Shown: piece by piece, positions 52,903 through 61,295 of the stretch | Layout of the letters: each line of letters begins with the position of its first letter | Position numbering within the stretch: the first letter of the stretch is position 1 | NCBI GenBank assembly: GCA_036403235.1 | Contig: DASWRI010000071.1 | Span: 62,001-126,000 of the forward strand | Length of the DNA: 64,000 bases | Direction: 5' to 3' | Origin: JBGTFE01 sp036403235 | GTDB taxonomy: Bacteria > Acidobacteriota > Blastocatellia > Pyrinomonadales > Pyrinomonadaceae | The notes under the pieces: model-generated | Told to the model about the DNA's origin: nothing | The model's database searches: none | The model's input: only the letters and a program-made list of their open reading frames with translations | Made by a program: the position numbers and the translations under genes

Positions 52903-52970
52903 GTGGATAGGTGATAGTAGAAAGTGGATAGTTCGTTGTTTTACTATCCACTTTCTACTATCAATTATCG
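52903..52970. repeat. Heptamer inverted repeat, CTATCCA type
   Basis: Left units GTGGATA, GGTGATA, GTAGAAA, GTGGATA, GTTCGTT (52903-52937). Right units CTATCCA, CTTTCTA, CTATCAA (52944-52964). A perfect 20-bp stem joins 52912-52931 to 52944-52963. Confidence 0.9.
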
Positions 52971-52971
52971 G

Positions 52972-54018
52972 TTAGAGGGTTTCCAAATCGATGACAAAAC
53001 GATAACGGACGTCCGATTTAATCGTCCGTTCATAAGCTTCTTCGATTTTTTGAATCGGTATGATTTCGACGTCGGAGACGATTTTGTGCTCGGCGCAGTA
53101 ATCGAGCATTTCCTGTGTTTCGGGGATGCCGCCAATCATCGAACCGGCGAGCGTGCGGTTATTTCCGCAAAGCGAAAACGCGTGAACTTCGGCCGGTTTG
53201 TCGGGGATTCCGACGATGACCATCGCGCCTTCGCGGCCGAGCAGGCTCAGATACAAATTCAAATCGTGCGGCGCGCTGACCGTATCGAGAATAAAATCGT
53301 ATTTTCCGGCGAGAGCTTTCATCGTTTCCTCATTCTTACTTACGACAAAATTATGCGCGCCCAGATTTCGCGCGTCCTGCTCTTTCGACGGCGAAGTGCT
53401 GAAAACTGTTACGTTCGCGCCCATCGAAGCGGCAATTTTGACGCCCATGTGGCCGAGACCGCCGAGGCCGACGACGCCGACTTTTTTCCCCGCGCCGACG
53501 CCGAATCGCTTGAGCGGCGAGTAAGTCGTAATTCCGGCGCAGAGCAAGGGCGCGACAGCGGCGAGGTCGTTTTCGTCGTGCGTCACTTTCAGCGCGTAAT
53601 CTTGGTCAACCACGATTTTGTCCGAATATCCGCCGTAAGTGGGCGTCGTTTCGTCCATCTCGGTCGAATTATAAGTTAAAGCGAGATGAACTTTACAGAA
53701 CTGTTCGACGCCGTCGGCGCAGTTTTCGCAATTTCGGCACGAATCGACAAAACAGCCGATTCCGGCGATGTCGCCTTCCTTAAATTTCGTCACTTCCGAG
53801 CCGGTTTTTGTAACGCGCCCGACGATTTCGTGACCGGGAACCATCGGATAAGTCGAGTTGCCCCATTCGCCGCGCGCCTGGTGGATGTCCGAATGGCAGA
53901 TGCCGCAGTAAAGTATGTCGATGAGAATGTCATTCGTACCGACGTCGCGCCGCTCGAAAGCGAACGGCTCAAAATTTGATTCCGGTGATGCGGTCGCAAA
54001 ACCGCGTGTTTGTATCAT
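52972..54018 (-). CDS. Zinc-dependent NAD(P) alcohol dehydrogenase (YahK-like)
   Basis: 348 residues of the medium-chain dehydrogenase family. It has the catalytic zinc site CGICHSDIHQARGEWG ... PMVPGHEIVGRV, the structural four-Cys lobe GCFVDSCRNCENCADGVEQFC, and the NADP loop VGVVGLGGLGHMGVKIA. It matches the YahK/cinnamyl-alcohol-dehydrogenase group, which reduces a wide range of aldehydes with NADPH. It is upstream of the SDR gene with a heptamer hairpin between. Confidence 0.92.
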   Translation of the reverse strand: MIQTRGFATASPESNFEPFAFERRDVGTNDILIDILYCGICHSDIHQARGEWGNSTYPMVPGHEIVGRVTKTGSEVTKFKEGDIAGIGCFVDSCRNCENCADGVEQFCKVHLALTYNSTEMDETTPTYGGYSDKIVVDQDYALKVTHDENDLAAVAPLLCAGITTYSPLKRFGVGAGKKVGVVGLGGLGHMGVKIAASMGANVTVFSTSPSKEQDARNLGAHNFVVSKNEETMKALAGKYDFILDTVSAPHDLNLYLSLLGREGAMVIVGIPDKPAEVHAFSLCGNNRTLAGSMIGGIPETQEMLDYCAEHKIVSDVEIIPIQKIEEAYERTIKSDVRYRFVIDLETL

Positions 54019-54104
54019 ATATTTTCTTCCCTTTTCATTAGTTTGTTATTCTAGTTTAGCAATCTTAAATCGGTCTGTCTTGTTGATTATATTTTTCAAT
54101 TGAT

Positions 54105-54830
54105 ATGAATATAAAAATCGGCACATGCGGTTTTCGCGGCAACAAAATCGAATATTCGCAAACGCTTTCGGCGGTCGAAATCCAACACACGTTTTATCAG
54201 CCACCGCAGATAAAAACGCTCGAACGCTGGCGCGCCGAAATGCCCGAAGACTTTGAATTCGCCATTAAAGCATGGCAGCTCATCACGCACGAAGCCAAAA
54301 GCCCGACTTACAAACGCCTGAGAAAAAAGCTGACGGACGCGGAAAAAGCCGACGCCGGATATTTCAAACCAACGCCGATTGTTAAAGAAGCGTGGCAGAC
54401 GACGCTCGCCTGTGCCGAAGCTTTGCGGGCGAAAACGATTTTGTTTCAATGCCCGGCGAGCTTTAAGCCTTATTCGGATAACATCAGGAATCTGGAAACA
54501 TTCTTTTCCGAAATAGAGCGCGGGGATTTGAATTTTGTCTGGGAGCCGCGCGGCGAAGCGTGGACGGAAAAAATCGTCAAGGAAATCTGCGACCGGTTTG
54601 ATTTATGGCACGTCGTCGACCCGTTTGCGAAAAGAACCGTGACGCCCGAAAAATGTTATTACCGACTGCACGGCCGCACCGGCTGGCGTTACAAATACGA
54701 AGAAGACGAGCTCGAAGAACTCGTCTCGCTTTTGCCCGCGGGCGAACTCTCTTACGTGTTTTTCAATAATATCTATATGACCGAAGACGCGCTGACGTTT
54801 CAGGAAATTGCCAAGAATGCGGGTTTATAA
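54105..54830 (+). CDS. DUF72-family protein
   Basis: 241 residues with the DUF72 TIM-barrel pattern: IKIGTCGFRG at the start, YSQTLSAVEIQHTFYQPPQIKTLERWRAEMP, EFAIKAWQLITHEAK, then ILFQCPASFKPY, NFVWEPRGEAW, YYRLHGRTGWRYKY and YVFFNNIYMTEDA at the end. The family's biochemical role is unknown. A terminator hairpin follows. Confidence 0.88.
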   Translation: MNIKIGTCGFRGNKIEYSQTLSAVEIQHTFYQPPQIKTLERWRAEMPEDFEFAIKAWQLITHEAKSPTYKRLRKKLTDAEKADAGYFKPTPIVKEAWQTTLACAEALRAKTILFQCPASFKPYSDNIRNLETFFSEIERGDLNFVWEPRGEAWTEKIVKEICDRFDLWHVVDPFAKRTVTPEKCYYRLHGRTGWRYKYEEDELEELVSLLPAGELSYVFFNNIYMTEDALTFQEIAKNAGL

Positions 54831-54843
54831 ACGCCAAAGAAAA

Positions 54844-54871
54844 ACCGCCCGAACTCGAAAATCCGGGCGGT
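54844..54871. terminator. Intergenic hairpin after the DUF72 gene
   Basis: ACCGCCCG (54844-54851) pairs with CGGGCGGT (54864-54871). The hairpin lies between the convergent DUF72 and Asn/Arg-rich genes. Confidence 0.65.
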
Positions 54872-54896
54872 CAAAAGACTTAAATTTTTCTATCGT

Positions 54897-55427
54897 TTAG
54901 TTGTCGTCGTTATCGTCGTTGCGATTGTTTCGGTTGTTTCGATTATCGTTATTTCGATTGTCGTTGTTTCGATTGTTTCGATTATCGCGGTCGTCGTTGC
55001 GGTCATCATAGCGGTCGTTTCGGTTGCGGTTGTTGCGGCTGAAACGATTGTAGGCTTCGTTGTAGCCTCTCTGAAAACCTTCCTGGTAAGCTCTGCGATA
55101 CGAGTTTTGTCCGCCGTAGTTCGAGTCATAGCCGCGATTTCCGCTTCTGTAATCGTCGGAGTTTCTCCACGAGATGCGTCTTCCGTTGCGCGCGTCCTCA
55201 CGTCCGCTTCTGAACCCGTCCTGATAACCTTGCTGAATAGCGCGGCGATACCGGTCGCTGTTGTTGTTTTCGTAACGGTCGTTACGATTTTCGTAGCGGT
55301 CGTTATTGCGATTATTGCGATTGTATTGAGCCTGAGCATCGACGCCCGTTAAGAGCATAAAGCCGAGAGCGAGTGAAAGTGCGAAACCGATGGTTTTGAT
55401 TCTTCCGATTAATTTTGTTGATTTCAT
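54897..55427 (-). CDS. Secreted Asn/Arg/Asp-rich low-complexity protein
   Basis: 176 residues. A signal peptide ends near QAQ (about residue 33). The mature part has two related helical pieces (YRRAIQQGYQDGFRSGREDARNG and YRRAYQEGFQRGYNEAYNRF) set in Asn/Arg/Asp/Tyr-rich repeats, ending in a NNRNDDNDDN-type tail. The two YxxGYxxG(F) pieces resemble a repeat of a small acidobacterial secreted family whose role is unknown. Another frame over the same DNA is also open (Thr/Ala/Ile-rich) but I treat it as a shadow, because signal peptide and composition favour this one. Confidence 0.75.
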   Translation of the reverse strand: MKSTKLIGRIKTIGFALSLALGFMLLTGVDAQAQYNRNNRNNDRYENRNDRYENNNSDRYRRAIQQGYQDGFRSGREDARNGRRISWRNSDDYRSGNRGYDSNYGGQNSYRRAYQEGFQRGYNEAYNRFSRNNRNRNDRYDDRNDDRDNRNNRNNDNRNNDNRNNRNNRNDDNDDN

Positions 55428-55630
55428 ATAAATACCTAGCCTCCGATATAAGCAATGGCAATATGTGTGCCAACAAATAAAACAGCGGAATTTACAGGTT
55501 TTTGGCGATTTACAAGTTTTCAGCCGGACGTTTCCATACCAAAACCGTACAGTCTTAGCCGATTTAGTTTATTTTTCAAAATGAATTGATTGACCGGACT
55601 GTTTCGTCGTATTATCCTTGCAGAAAAAAA

Positions 55631-56533
55631 ATGAAAAAAACGGTTAAAGAAAAACGCTGCCCGAAGTGCGGCCGCATTTATGTCGACGAAACGCTCAATT
55701 ATTGTCTCGCCGACGGCTCGTTTTTATATTTTCCCGGAGAGCTTGAGGCTAATGCGACCGGCGGCGAAACTGAAATTCTCGAAAATTCTTTTGATGAAGC
55801 GGGCGTAAAAACCGAAGCTGCGGTAATTCCGGCCAGAGAAACCGCCGCGCCGACCGAAGTTCTGGAAATTCCGACCGAAGTAAGAAATTCCGTCCCGACG
55901 CTCGTCATTCCGAAAACAGAGGCTTACTTGCCGCGCAAAATTTTGCCCGAATCAGACGCCGCACAACCAAAGGAATCCCTGAAACTCTCTCAGATAGCCG
56001 TTTTTGTCGGAATATTAGTCGGAAGTTTGATTGCGATTTATTTTATCAGGCAAGCACTCAGTGACACACCGACGAATGCCGCGCTTCCGGCCGTCAATAA
56101 AAACACTTTGACAAATGCCGCAAATACAGCCGTCTTAGCAGCCAATAGAAATTCTTCAAATGTGACGGTTACGACCTCAAACGTGACAGCGAACAGCAAT
56201 AATTCTTCGATGAAGACGATGACGTCACCGACGCCGTCAGAAACGACCGGAAGTCACGACGACCCGCGCATTGCCGGAACAACCTGGAAAATCGGCGCCG
56301 GAATCGATAAATATACAGCTGTTTTTTTAAGCGACGGCACGTGGGAATATTATTCGAACGGCGAGCGGCAATACGGCACAGACACGTGGACGGTCGAAGG
56401 CGATAAGCTTACTTATTACGTCAACGACAAATATTCGAGCTGCGAGGGCATTATTAAAGAAAAACGGATAAGTTTAGACTGCCGCAACGAAAACGACATT
56501 AAATGGAAACTTAACGCCATTCGGATAAAATAA
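55631..56533 (+). CDS. Zinc-ribbon, single-pass membrane protein
   Basis: 300 residues from ATG 55631; an upstream in-frame start at 55586 gives a leader without conserved features. The N-terminus has a zinc ribbon (RCPKCGRIYVDETLNYCLADGSFLY). A disordered Glu/Pro/Thr stretch follows, then one membrane helix (LSQIAVFVGILVGSLIAIYF, about 130-150), an Asn/Thr/Ser-rich linker and a C-terminal beta domain (TWKIGAGIDKYTAVFLSDGTWEYYS) of lipocalin-like type. No catalytic motif is visible. It ends in a terminator. Confidence 0.75.
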   Translation: MKKTVKEKRCPKCGRIYVDETLNYCLADGSFLYFPGELEANATGGETEILENSFDEAGVKTEAAVIPARETAAPTEVLEIPTEVRNSVPTLVIPKTEAYLPRKILPESDAAQPKESLKLSQIAVFVGILVGSLIAIYFIRQALSDTPTNAALPAVNKNTLTNAANTAVLAANRNSSNVTVTTSNVTANSNNSSMKTMTSPTPSETTGSHDDPRIAGTTWKIGAGIDKYTAVFLSDGTWEYYSNGERQYGTDTWTVEGDKLTYYVNDKYSSCEGIIKEKRISLDCRNENDIKWKLNAIRIK

Positions 56534-56567
56534 AAGGCTGAAAAATCATTCAATCTTTCAGCCTTTT
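56532..56567. terminator. Bidirectional intrinsic terminator
   Basis: AAAAGGCTGAAA (56532-56543) pairs perfectly with TTTCAGCCTTTT (56556-56567). T-runs lie on the plus side and A-runs on the minus side. It lies between the convergent zinc-ribbon and SH3-like genes, overlapping the former's stop. Confidence 0.85.
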
Positions 56568-56578
56568 TCCTTTTTTCT

Positions 56579-56938
56579 TTAACACTCCAGAAATTCGGTC
56601 GCCACCCAGCCGAGTATCACCAGCCGGCCTCTGCGCTTGACGCTGACGCGCGCGAAACCGCCGTCGTAAGTATCGACATAGACGCTCGTGCCGTGTTTTA
56701 ATTTTCCGACAACCTTCCCGTTCCCGTTGCGAACATTCAGACTGCTGTTCGGGTTGCTCAAGCTGACCGAGCACCATTCGGTGTTTGTTTTCGGCAGAAA
56801 TAAATATCCGGCCGCGACGACGTTAAATTCGGGCGAATTTACCCGCGCGTCTTTCACGTCGACGGCAAAACCCGACGTCGTAAAGCCCGCAAACGTCAAC
56901 ACGGAAACAAGTAATAAAGAACAAAATCTGACTTTCAT
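56579..56938 (-). CDS. Secreted bacterial SH3-like protein
   Basis: 119 residues: a signal peptide (1-25), then a single bacterial SH3-like domain (SSLNVRNGNGKVVGKLKHGTSVYVDTYDGGFARVSV), closing with GWVATEFLEC. SH3b domains bind peptidoglycan or other wall polymers. The protein has no catalytic partner domain, so it may be a periplasmic binding factor. A Cys pair (EWCSVS, FLEC) may form a disulfide. Confidence 0.8.
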   Translation of the reverse strand: MKVRFCSLLLVSVLTFAGFTTSGFAVDVKDARVNSPEFNVVAAGYLFLPKTNTEWCSVSLSNPNSSLNVRNGNGKVVGKLKHGTSVYVDTYDGGFARVSVKRRGRLVILGWVATEFLEC

Positions 56939-57078
56939 CTTTCTTTCTCCTTATAATTTTATTCGATTGTTGAAATTTCCAACTGCTTGTATGACAGGAA
57001 GAATAACACAATTTGCCCAAAATAAAAGTAAAAAGGTGAAAAAGTTGATTTAAGTTGTTCCTGCGGGAATATTGATTT

Positions 57079-57765
57079 TTATCCGACGAATTTGTAGCCG
57101 AAGCCGTGAACCGTCTGGATAAACTGCGGGTATTTCGGATTGGATTCGAGCTTTTGCCGGAGCCACGCGATATGCACGTCGACCGTTCGCGTCGAAGGCA
57201 TCGCGTCGTAGCCCCAAACTTCGTCGAGCAGCTGGTTGCGCGAATGGACGCGGCCGCGATTTTCGATTAAAAACTGTAGGAGCTTAAATTCCATCGCCGA
57301 AAGCTCGATGGATTCGCCCAATTTTAAGACTTCGGCGCGGCTGAAATCAATCGAGACGTCGCCGAACCGAAAAGATTCCGACGAATTTTGATTCGTATTC
57401 GGCGAGCGCCGCAAAAGCGCTTCGATGCGGGCGAGCAGCTCGATGACTTCAAACGGTTTGGTCAGATAATCGTCCGCGCCGAGCTTTAAACCGAGAACTT
57501 TATCAATCGTTTCGCCTTTTGCCGTGAGCATCAAAACGGGCGTCGAAATTCCCTTCCGGCGCAAATCGCGGCAAACGTCGTAGCCGTTTTTCTTGGGCAG
57601 CATCACGTCGAGAATTATCAAATCGAAGTTTTCCGACGAAGCCAGCGCGAATCCCGCCTCGCCGTCCGTCGCGCTTTTAACCGCAAAGCCTTCGCTCTGC
57701 AAGCGGTCGGTGAGCGTCAAAATTAAACCTTCTTCGTCTTCGACTAATAAAACTTTAGTGCTCAT
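57079..57765 (-). CDS. OmpR/PhoB-family response regulator
   Basis: 228 residues. The receiver domain has the phosphorylation site Asp53 (LIILDVMLPKKNGYD), the acidic pair VEDEEG near residue 10, TAKGET and LTKPFE with the conserved Lys. The C-terminal winged helix (about 130-228) includes LSAMEFKLLQFLIENRGRVHSRNQLLDEVWGYD and HIAWLRQKLESNPKYPQFIQTVHGFGYKF. It lies downstream of the histidine kinase gene on the same strand and forms a pair with it. Confidence 0.94.
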   Translation of the reverse strand: MSTKVLLVEDEEGLILTLTDRLQSEGFAVKSATDGEAGFALASSENFDLIILDVMLPKKNGYDVCRDLRRKGISTPVLMLTAKGETIDKVLGLKLGADDYLTKPFEVIELLARIEALLRRSPNTNQNSSESFRFGDVSIDFSRAEVLKLGESIELSAMEFKLLQFLIENRGRVHSRNQLLDEVWGYDAMPSTRTVDVHIAWLRQKLESNPKYPQFIQTVHGFGYKFVG

Positions 57766-57788
57766 TTCTTTAACTAAAAATCAAACCG

Positions 57789-57866
57789 GATGGACAGGAT
57801 ACGCAGGATAAAATTAAATTCATTTCGTTGAGTTATTCAATAAACATCCTGTCTATCCTGTCCATC
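57789..57866. repeat. Inverted repeat with about 9-bp period, ATCCTGTCT type
   Basis: GATGGACAGGATACGCAGGAT (57789-57809) is the complement of ATCCTGTCTATCCTGTCCATC (57846-57866) with two mismatches. Unlike the heptamer loci the spacing is about nine bases. It lies between the kinase and regulator genes. Confidence 0.8.
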
Positions 57867-57871
57867 TTGTT

Positions 57872-59674
57872 TTAATTTCCCTGCGGCAATTCGATTGTAA
57901 ACTTGCTTCCCTTTCCGATTTCGCTTTCGACTTTGACTTCGCCTTTGTGCGCTTCGACGATTTGTTTGACCAGGCTCAAACCGAGTCCGTTGCCGTGTAT
58001 CTGCGCGTCGACCACCGATTTCGAGCGAAAGAAAGGCTCGAAAACTTTGCCGATTTCTCTTTTTTCGATGCCGATTCCTTTGTCTTCGACCGTAATTTTA
58101 ACTTTTTTGCCGCCGTTCTGCGCGGTAATTTTCAGCCATTTTTCGCCGTTACCGTATTTCAAAGCGTTGGCGATTAAATTCTGGACGGCCTGCGTCAGCG
58201 CTTTTTCGTCAGCCGCGACCGTCGGCAGATTTTCCGAGACTTCGCGTTCGACCGTAAAGCCTTTTTCGTCAATCAGCGAGCGACATTCGTTGATGGCTTC
58301 GTCGATAACTTTTGCGACGCTTGTTTCGCGAAAGTCGTATTTTCGCTTGCCCGAGCTCACGCCGGCGAATTCGAGAATCTGCTCGACCATCGCCGAAAGC
58401 TTTTTGCCTTCGCGCTTGATTAAAACGCCGTAGCGCGAGACTTTTTCGCGCTCGTTAGCGACACCGTCGGCCAGATTTTCGCCCGCCGAATAAATTACCG
58501 CGAGCGGCGTCCGAAATTCGTGCGAAACCGACGAGACGAAATCCATCTGCCTCTGCGCGAGCAGGCGGGCGCGCTGCGACGAGAGAAAAATAAACAGGAC
58601 GCTCGCCGCTAAAAGCGACAAAATGCCGAAGCTGATGGCGAGATTTTTGCGGCGCGTATTTTTTATAAATTGCTCGAGCGAGCCCGACGTGTGCTGGACG
58701 TTCAAAGTCCACGCGCCGCCCTGTTGTTTGTCGTTCGTTTCAAAAACTCTCAGGCGCGGCTGCTCGCCGCCGTTCAAAACTTTGACCTCGATTCTGCCCG
58801 GCCCGTCATTCTCGATTTCATCTTTTTTTACGGTGGATTCGAATTTATTAAAAACCATCGTGCTTTTTCGCTCGCCCTGAATCGAAGAAAGCACTTCGCG
58901 GTTGGCAAACCAGAGAAAATTGTCGGGCGAGAGATTGAGCAGCTTTGCGGTCGCGTCGCTGGCGTTTAATTCCTGCGTCTGAAAAATCGCGTCGCCCGTT
59001 TGATTTGTGACCGCGAGCTTGTAATTGGCGCTTTCGCTCTGGCTGAAATATTCGGTCACGAGATTCGGCAAAAGCTGTTTTTTGATAACCTCCGAATTGA
59101 GCTCGATTATCAAAACGCCGTATTTTCTCGGCTCGGTAGGCGCAGTGGGCGGAATTTCGGAGCGAATCACGACGCGTTTTACCGTTTCGTTTTCTTCCTC
59201 GTGAACGGGCATCAAAAGCGCGGGCATTTCGCCGTTTATCGGCTGGAAATTTTTCTCGTCGGCGAAATTCGGCTTTAATTTGTTCAGCTCGTCCGACCAT
59301 TCGGCCGCTTCGAACGCGCCGTTTTCGCGATTGTAGCGCAGAAGATTCTGCCCGCCGAGCTCCGTAAAATAAAAATTCCTGATTAAATCGGGATAGACGG
59401 TTTTTTCGCGCCAGAATTTGTAGCGCTGGTTAAACTCGTTCCAATTCTGATTGCGCCAGACGGCCGCCGGAAGCTGAAAATTAAAATACGCGTTTTGAAT
59501 TTCGCGGTTAAAATCTTCGGCGAAACGATTCGTGTCCGTCTGCAGATTTCGCTCCAGACGCTCGCTCTCGGCGCGCGAGATTTGCCCGAGCCATTGATAT
59601 TGCAGCGTCGCGAGCAAAACCAGAAGACCGAGAAGGCCTGCGACGAGAAGAATTGGAAACCACGTGCGATTCAT
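57872..59674 (-). CDS. Membrane sensor histidine kinase
   Basis: 600 residues. There is an N-terminal membrane helix (about 6-25), a periplasmic sensor region (about 30-340) that looks like no family I can name, and a second helix (about 347-365). HisKA follows, with the phospho-acceptor His385 in FVSSVSHEFRTPLAVIYSAGENL. The ATPase has N-box QNLIANALKYGNG, G1 VEDKGIGIEKREIGKVFEPFFRSK and G2 GNGLGLSLVKQIVEAH. It phosphorylates the response regulator encoded next. The signal is unknown. Confidence 0.93.
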   Translation of the reverse strand: MNRTWFPILLVAGLLGLLVLLATLQYQWLGQISRAESERLERNLQTDTNRFAEDFNREIQNAYFNFQLPAAVWRNQNWNEFNQRYKFWREKTVYPDLIRNFYFTELGGQNLLRYNRENGAFEAAEWSDELNKLKPNFADEKNFQPINGEMPALLMPVHEEENETVKRVVIRSEIPPTAPTEPRKYGVLIIELNSEVIKKQLLPNLVTEYFSQSESANYKLAVTNQTGDAIFQTQELNASDATAKLLNLSPDNFLWFANREVLSSIQGERKSTMVFNKFESTVKKDEIENDGPGRIEVKVLNGGEQPRLRVFETNDKQQGGAWTLNVQHTSGSLEQFIKNTRRKNLAISFGILSLLAASVLFIFLSSQRARLLAQRQMDFVSSVSHEFRTPLAVIYSAGENLADGVANEREKVSRYGVLIKREGKKLSAMVEQILEFAGVSSGKRKYDFRETSVAKVIDEAINECRSLIDEKGFTVEREVSENLPTVAADEKALTQAVQNLIANALKYGNGEKWLKITAQNGGKKVKITVEDKGIGIEKREIGKVFEPFFRSKSVVDAQIHGNGLGLSLVKQIVEAHKGEVKVESEIGKGSKFTIELPQGN

Positions 59675-59687
59675 ACCAGATATTAGA

Positions 59688-59752
59688 TTCGAGGCCGGAT
59701 GTTAGTTTTTCCGACCTCCGATATCTAGCATCATACATCTTCCGATTTCTGT
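59688..59752. repeat. Degenerate heptamer repeat upstream of the kinase gene
   Basis: Units near TTCGAGG, CCGGATG, TTAGTTT, CTCCGAT, ATCTAGC, ATCATAC. Parts of the left and right sides are complementary, with an apparent unit-length indel. It lies in the divergent gap before the serine hydrolase gene. Confidence 0.55.
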
Positions 59753-59869
59753 AAATGCTTTTACAAAACATTTTACATTCTTAACAAATTCTTTTCCTCA
59801 TCTTAACCAAACGCCCGGAATTTGCTGTCAGAATCCAAAATGTCAGATTGATTTTTTATCGAGGCAAAC

Positions 59870-61264
59870 ATGAAAACAATTTTCGCACTTATAACTTTAT
59901 TCATAATTTCCGTTTCGGCGGCGGCTCAGCAGACGGATTTGTCCGCGCTTTCAAAAACCGAAAGCGGAAAACGCGTCCTTGCATATTTTGCGGCTCTTAA
60001 TTCGGGCGACGACCAGAAGCTGCGCGATTTTTTCAGCGAAAACGTCGCCGCTGAATCGTTAAAACAAAGACCCGTCGAAGCGCGCGTCGAATTTCACAAA
60101 CGAGTCAGAAACGATTTTCCGGCGCTGGAAATCAAACAAATTTCCCCTGTCGGCGATTCGGAAATCAAAGTTCTGGCGCAATCGAAAAACGGCAACTGGG
60201 TAGCGATTTCATTTGCTTTTGAAAATCAGACTCAGAAAATAAACGGAATGGGCATCGACCCGGCCGACGCGCCGAATTCGACCGAAAATCCAAAATACAA
60301 TCCGCCGACCAACAAAGCGGAGTTTTTATCGACCGTCGAAAAATTTCTAAACGATAAAGTCGCGGCCGACGAATTTTCCGGCGTCGTTTTGATTGCCGAA
60401 AAGGACAAGCCGGTCTTTTCAAAAGCTTACGGTCTGGCAAACAGAGAGAAAAATTTGGCGAACAAATCTGATACGAAATTCAATCTCGGCTCAATCAATA
60501 AAATTTTCACACGAATCGCCATTGGGCAATTGGTTCAGCAGGGCAAAATTTCCTTTGACGACAAAATCGGGAAAATCCTTCCCGATTACCCGAATAAAGA
60601 TGTGGCCGAAAAGGTTACGATTCGTCATCTGGTGACGATGACGTCGGGCATCGGCGATATTTTTAACGATAAATTCGACGCGCTTCGCGAAAAGCTTCGC
60701 ACAAACGCGGATTATCTTCCGCTTTTTGCGAGCAATCCGCTCGAATTCGAGCCGGGCACGAGCCAGCGTTACTCAAACGGCAGCTACGTTCTGCTCGGCG
60801 CGATTATCGAAAAAGTTTCGGGCAAAAGTTATTACGATTACGTTCGCGAAAATATTTTCAAAGTGGCCGGAATGTCGAACACCGAATCGTTTGAAGCCGA
60901 TAAAATGCCCTCTAACGCGGCCGAAGGTTATACGAAACGAAATCCGTCCGCCAAATGGACGAACAATCTTTCGACGCGTCCGATGCGTGGCAGCGCGGCG
61001 GGCGGCGGTTATTCGACGTCCGAAGATTTACTAAAATTTTCGATGGCGCTGCAAGGCGGAAAATTAACGATTCCGGACGACAACGGTCAGCCGCAAAAAG
61101 AAGTTAGAACAGGAGTTGCGGGCGGCGCGGACGGAATCAACGCGCTGCTGCTCGTCAACGGGCAGACAGGTTATACAATCATCGTTTTATCGAATTACGA
61201 CCCGCCGAGCGCCGAAAAGGTCGGCACGCAGCTTCGTGATTGGCTAAAACAAATTCAGCAATAA
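59870..61264 (+). CDS. Secreted class C beta-lactamase-fold serine hydrolase
   Basis: 464 residues. A signal peptide (1-19) leads to a domain of about 130 residues resembling the NTF2/DUF3887-type modules, then a serine hydrolase of the beta-lactamase/DD-peptidase class C fold. The SxxK nucleophile motif is in FNLGSINKIFTRIA, the YxN motif is YSNGSYVLLG, and the third motif corresponds to the RPMRGSAAGGGYSTSEDLLKFS region. Such proteins are esterases or DD-peptidases as often as lactamases. It is followed by a coupled small secreted protein gene. Confidence 0.88.
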   Translation: MKTIFALITLFIISVSAAAQQTDLSALSKTESGKRVLAYFAALNSGDDQKLRDFFSENVAAESLKQRPVEARVEFHKRVRNDFPALEIKQISPVGDSEIKVLAQSKNGNWVAISFAFENQTQKINGMGIDPADAPNSTENPKYNPPTNKAEFLSTVEKFLNDKVAADEFSGVVLIAEKDKPVFSKAYGLANREKNLANKSDTKFNLGSINKIFTRIAIGQLVQQGKISFDDKIGKILPDYPNKDVAEKVTIRHLVTMTSGIGDIFNDKFDALREKLRTNADYLPLFASNPLEFEPGTSQRYSNGSYVLLGAIIEKVSGKSYYDYVRENIFKVAGMSNTESFEADKMPSNAAEGYTKRNPSAKWTNNLSTRPMRGSAAGGGYSTSEDLLKFSMALQGGKLTIPDDNGQPQKEVRTGVAGGADGINALLLVNGQTGYTIIVLSNYDPPSAEKVGTQLRDWLKQIQQ

Positions 61265-61295
61265 TTCAGAAAAAACAAGACGAATGGAGGCAAAA

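Noticed and set aside
54890..55339. A Thr/Ala/Ile-rich minus-strand ORF
   Set aside because: Another frame of the Asn/Arg-rich secreted protein gene; it has no signal peptide and its openness follows from codon repetition.
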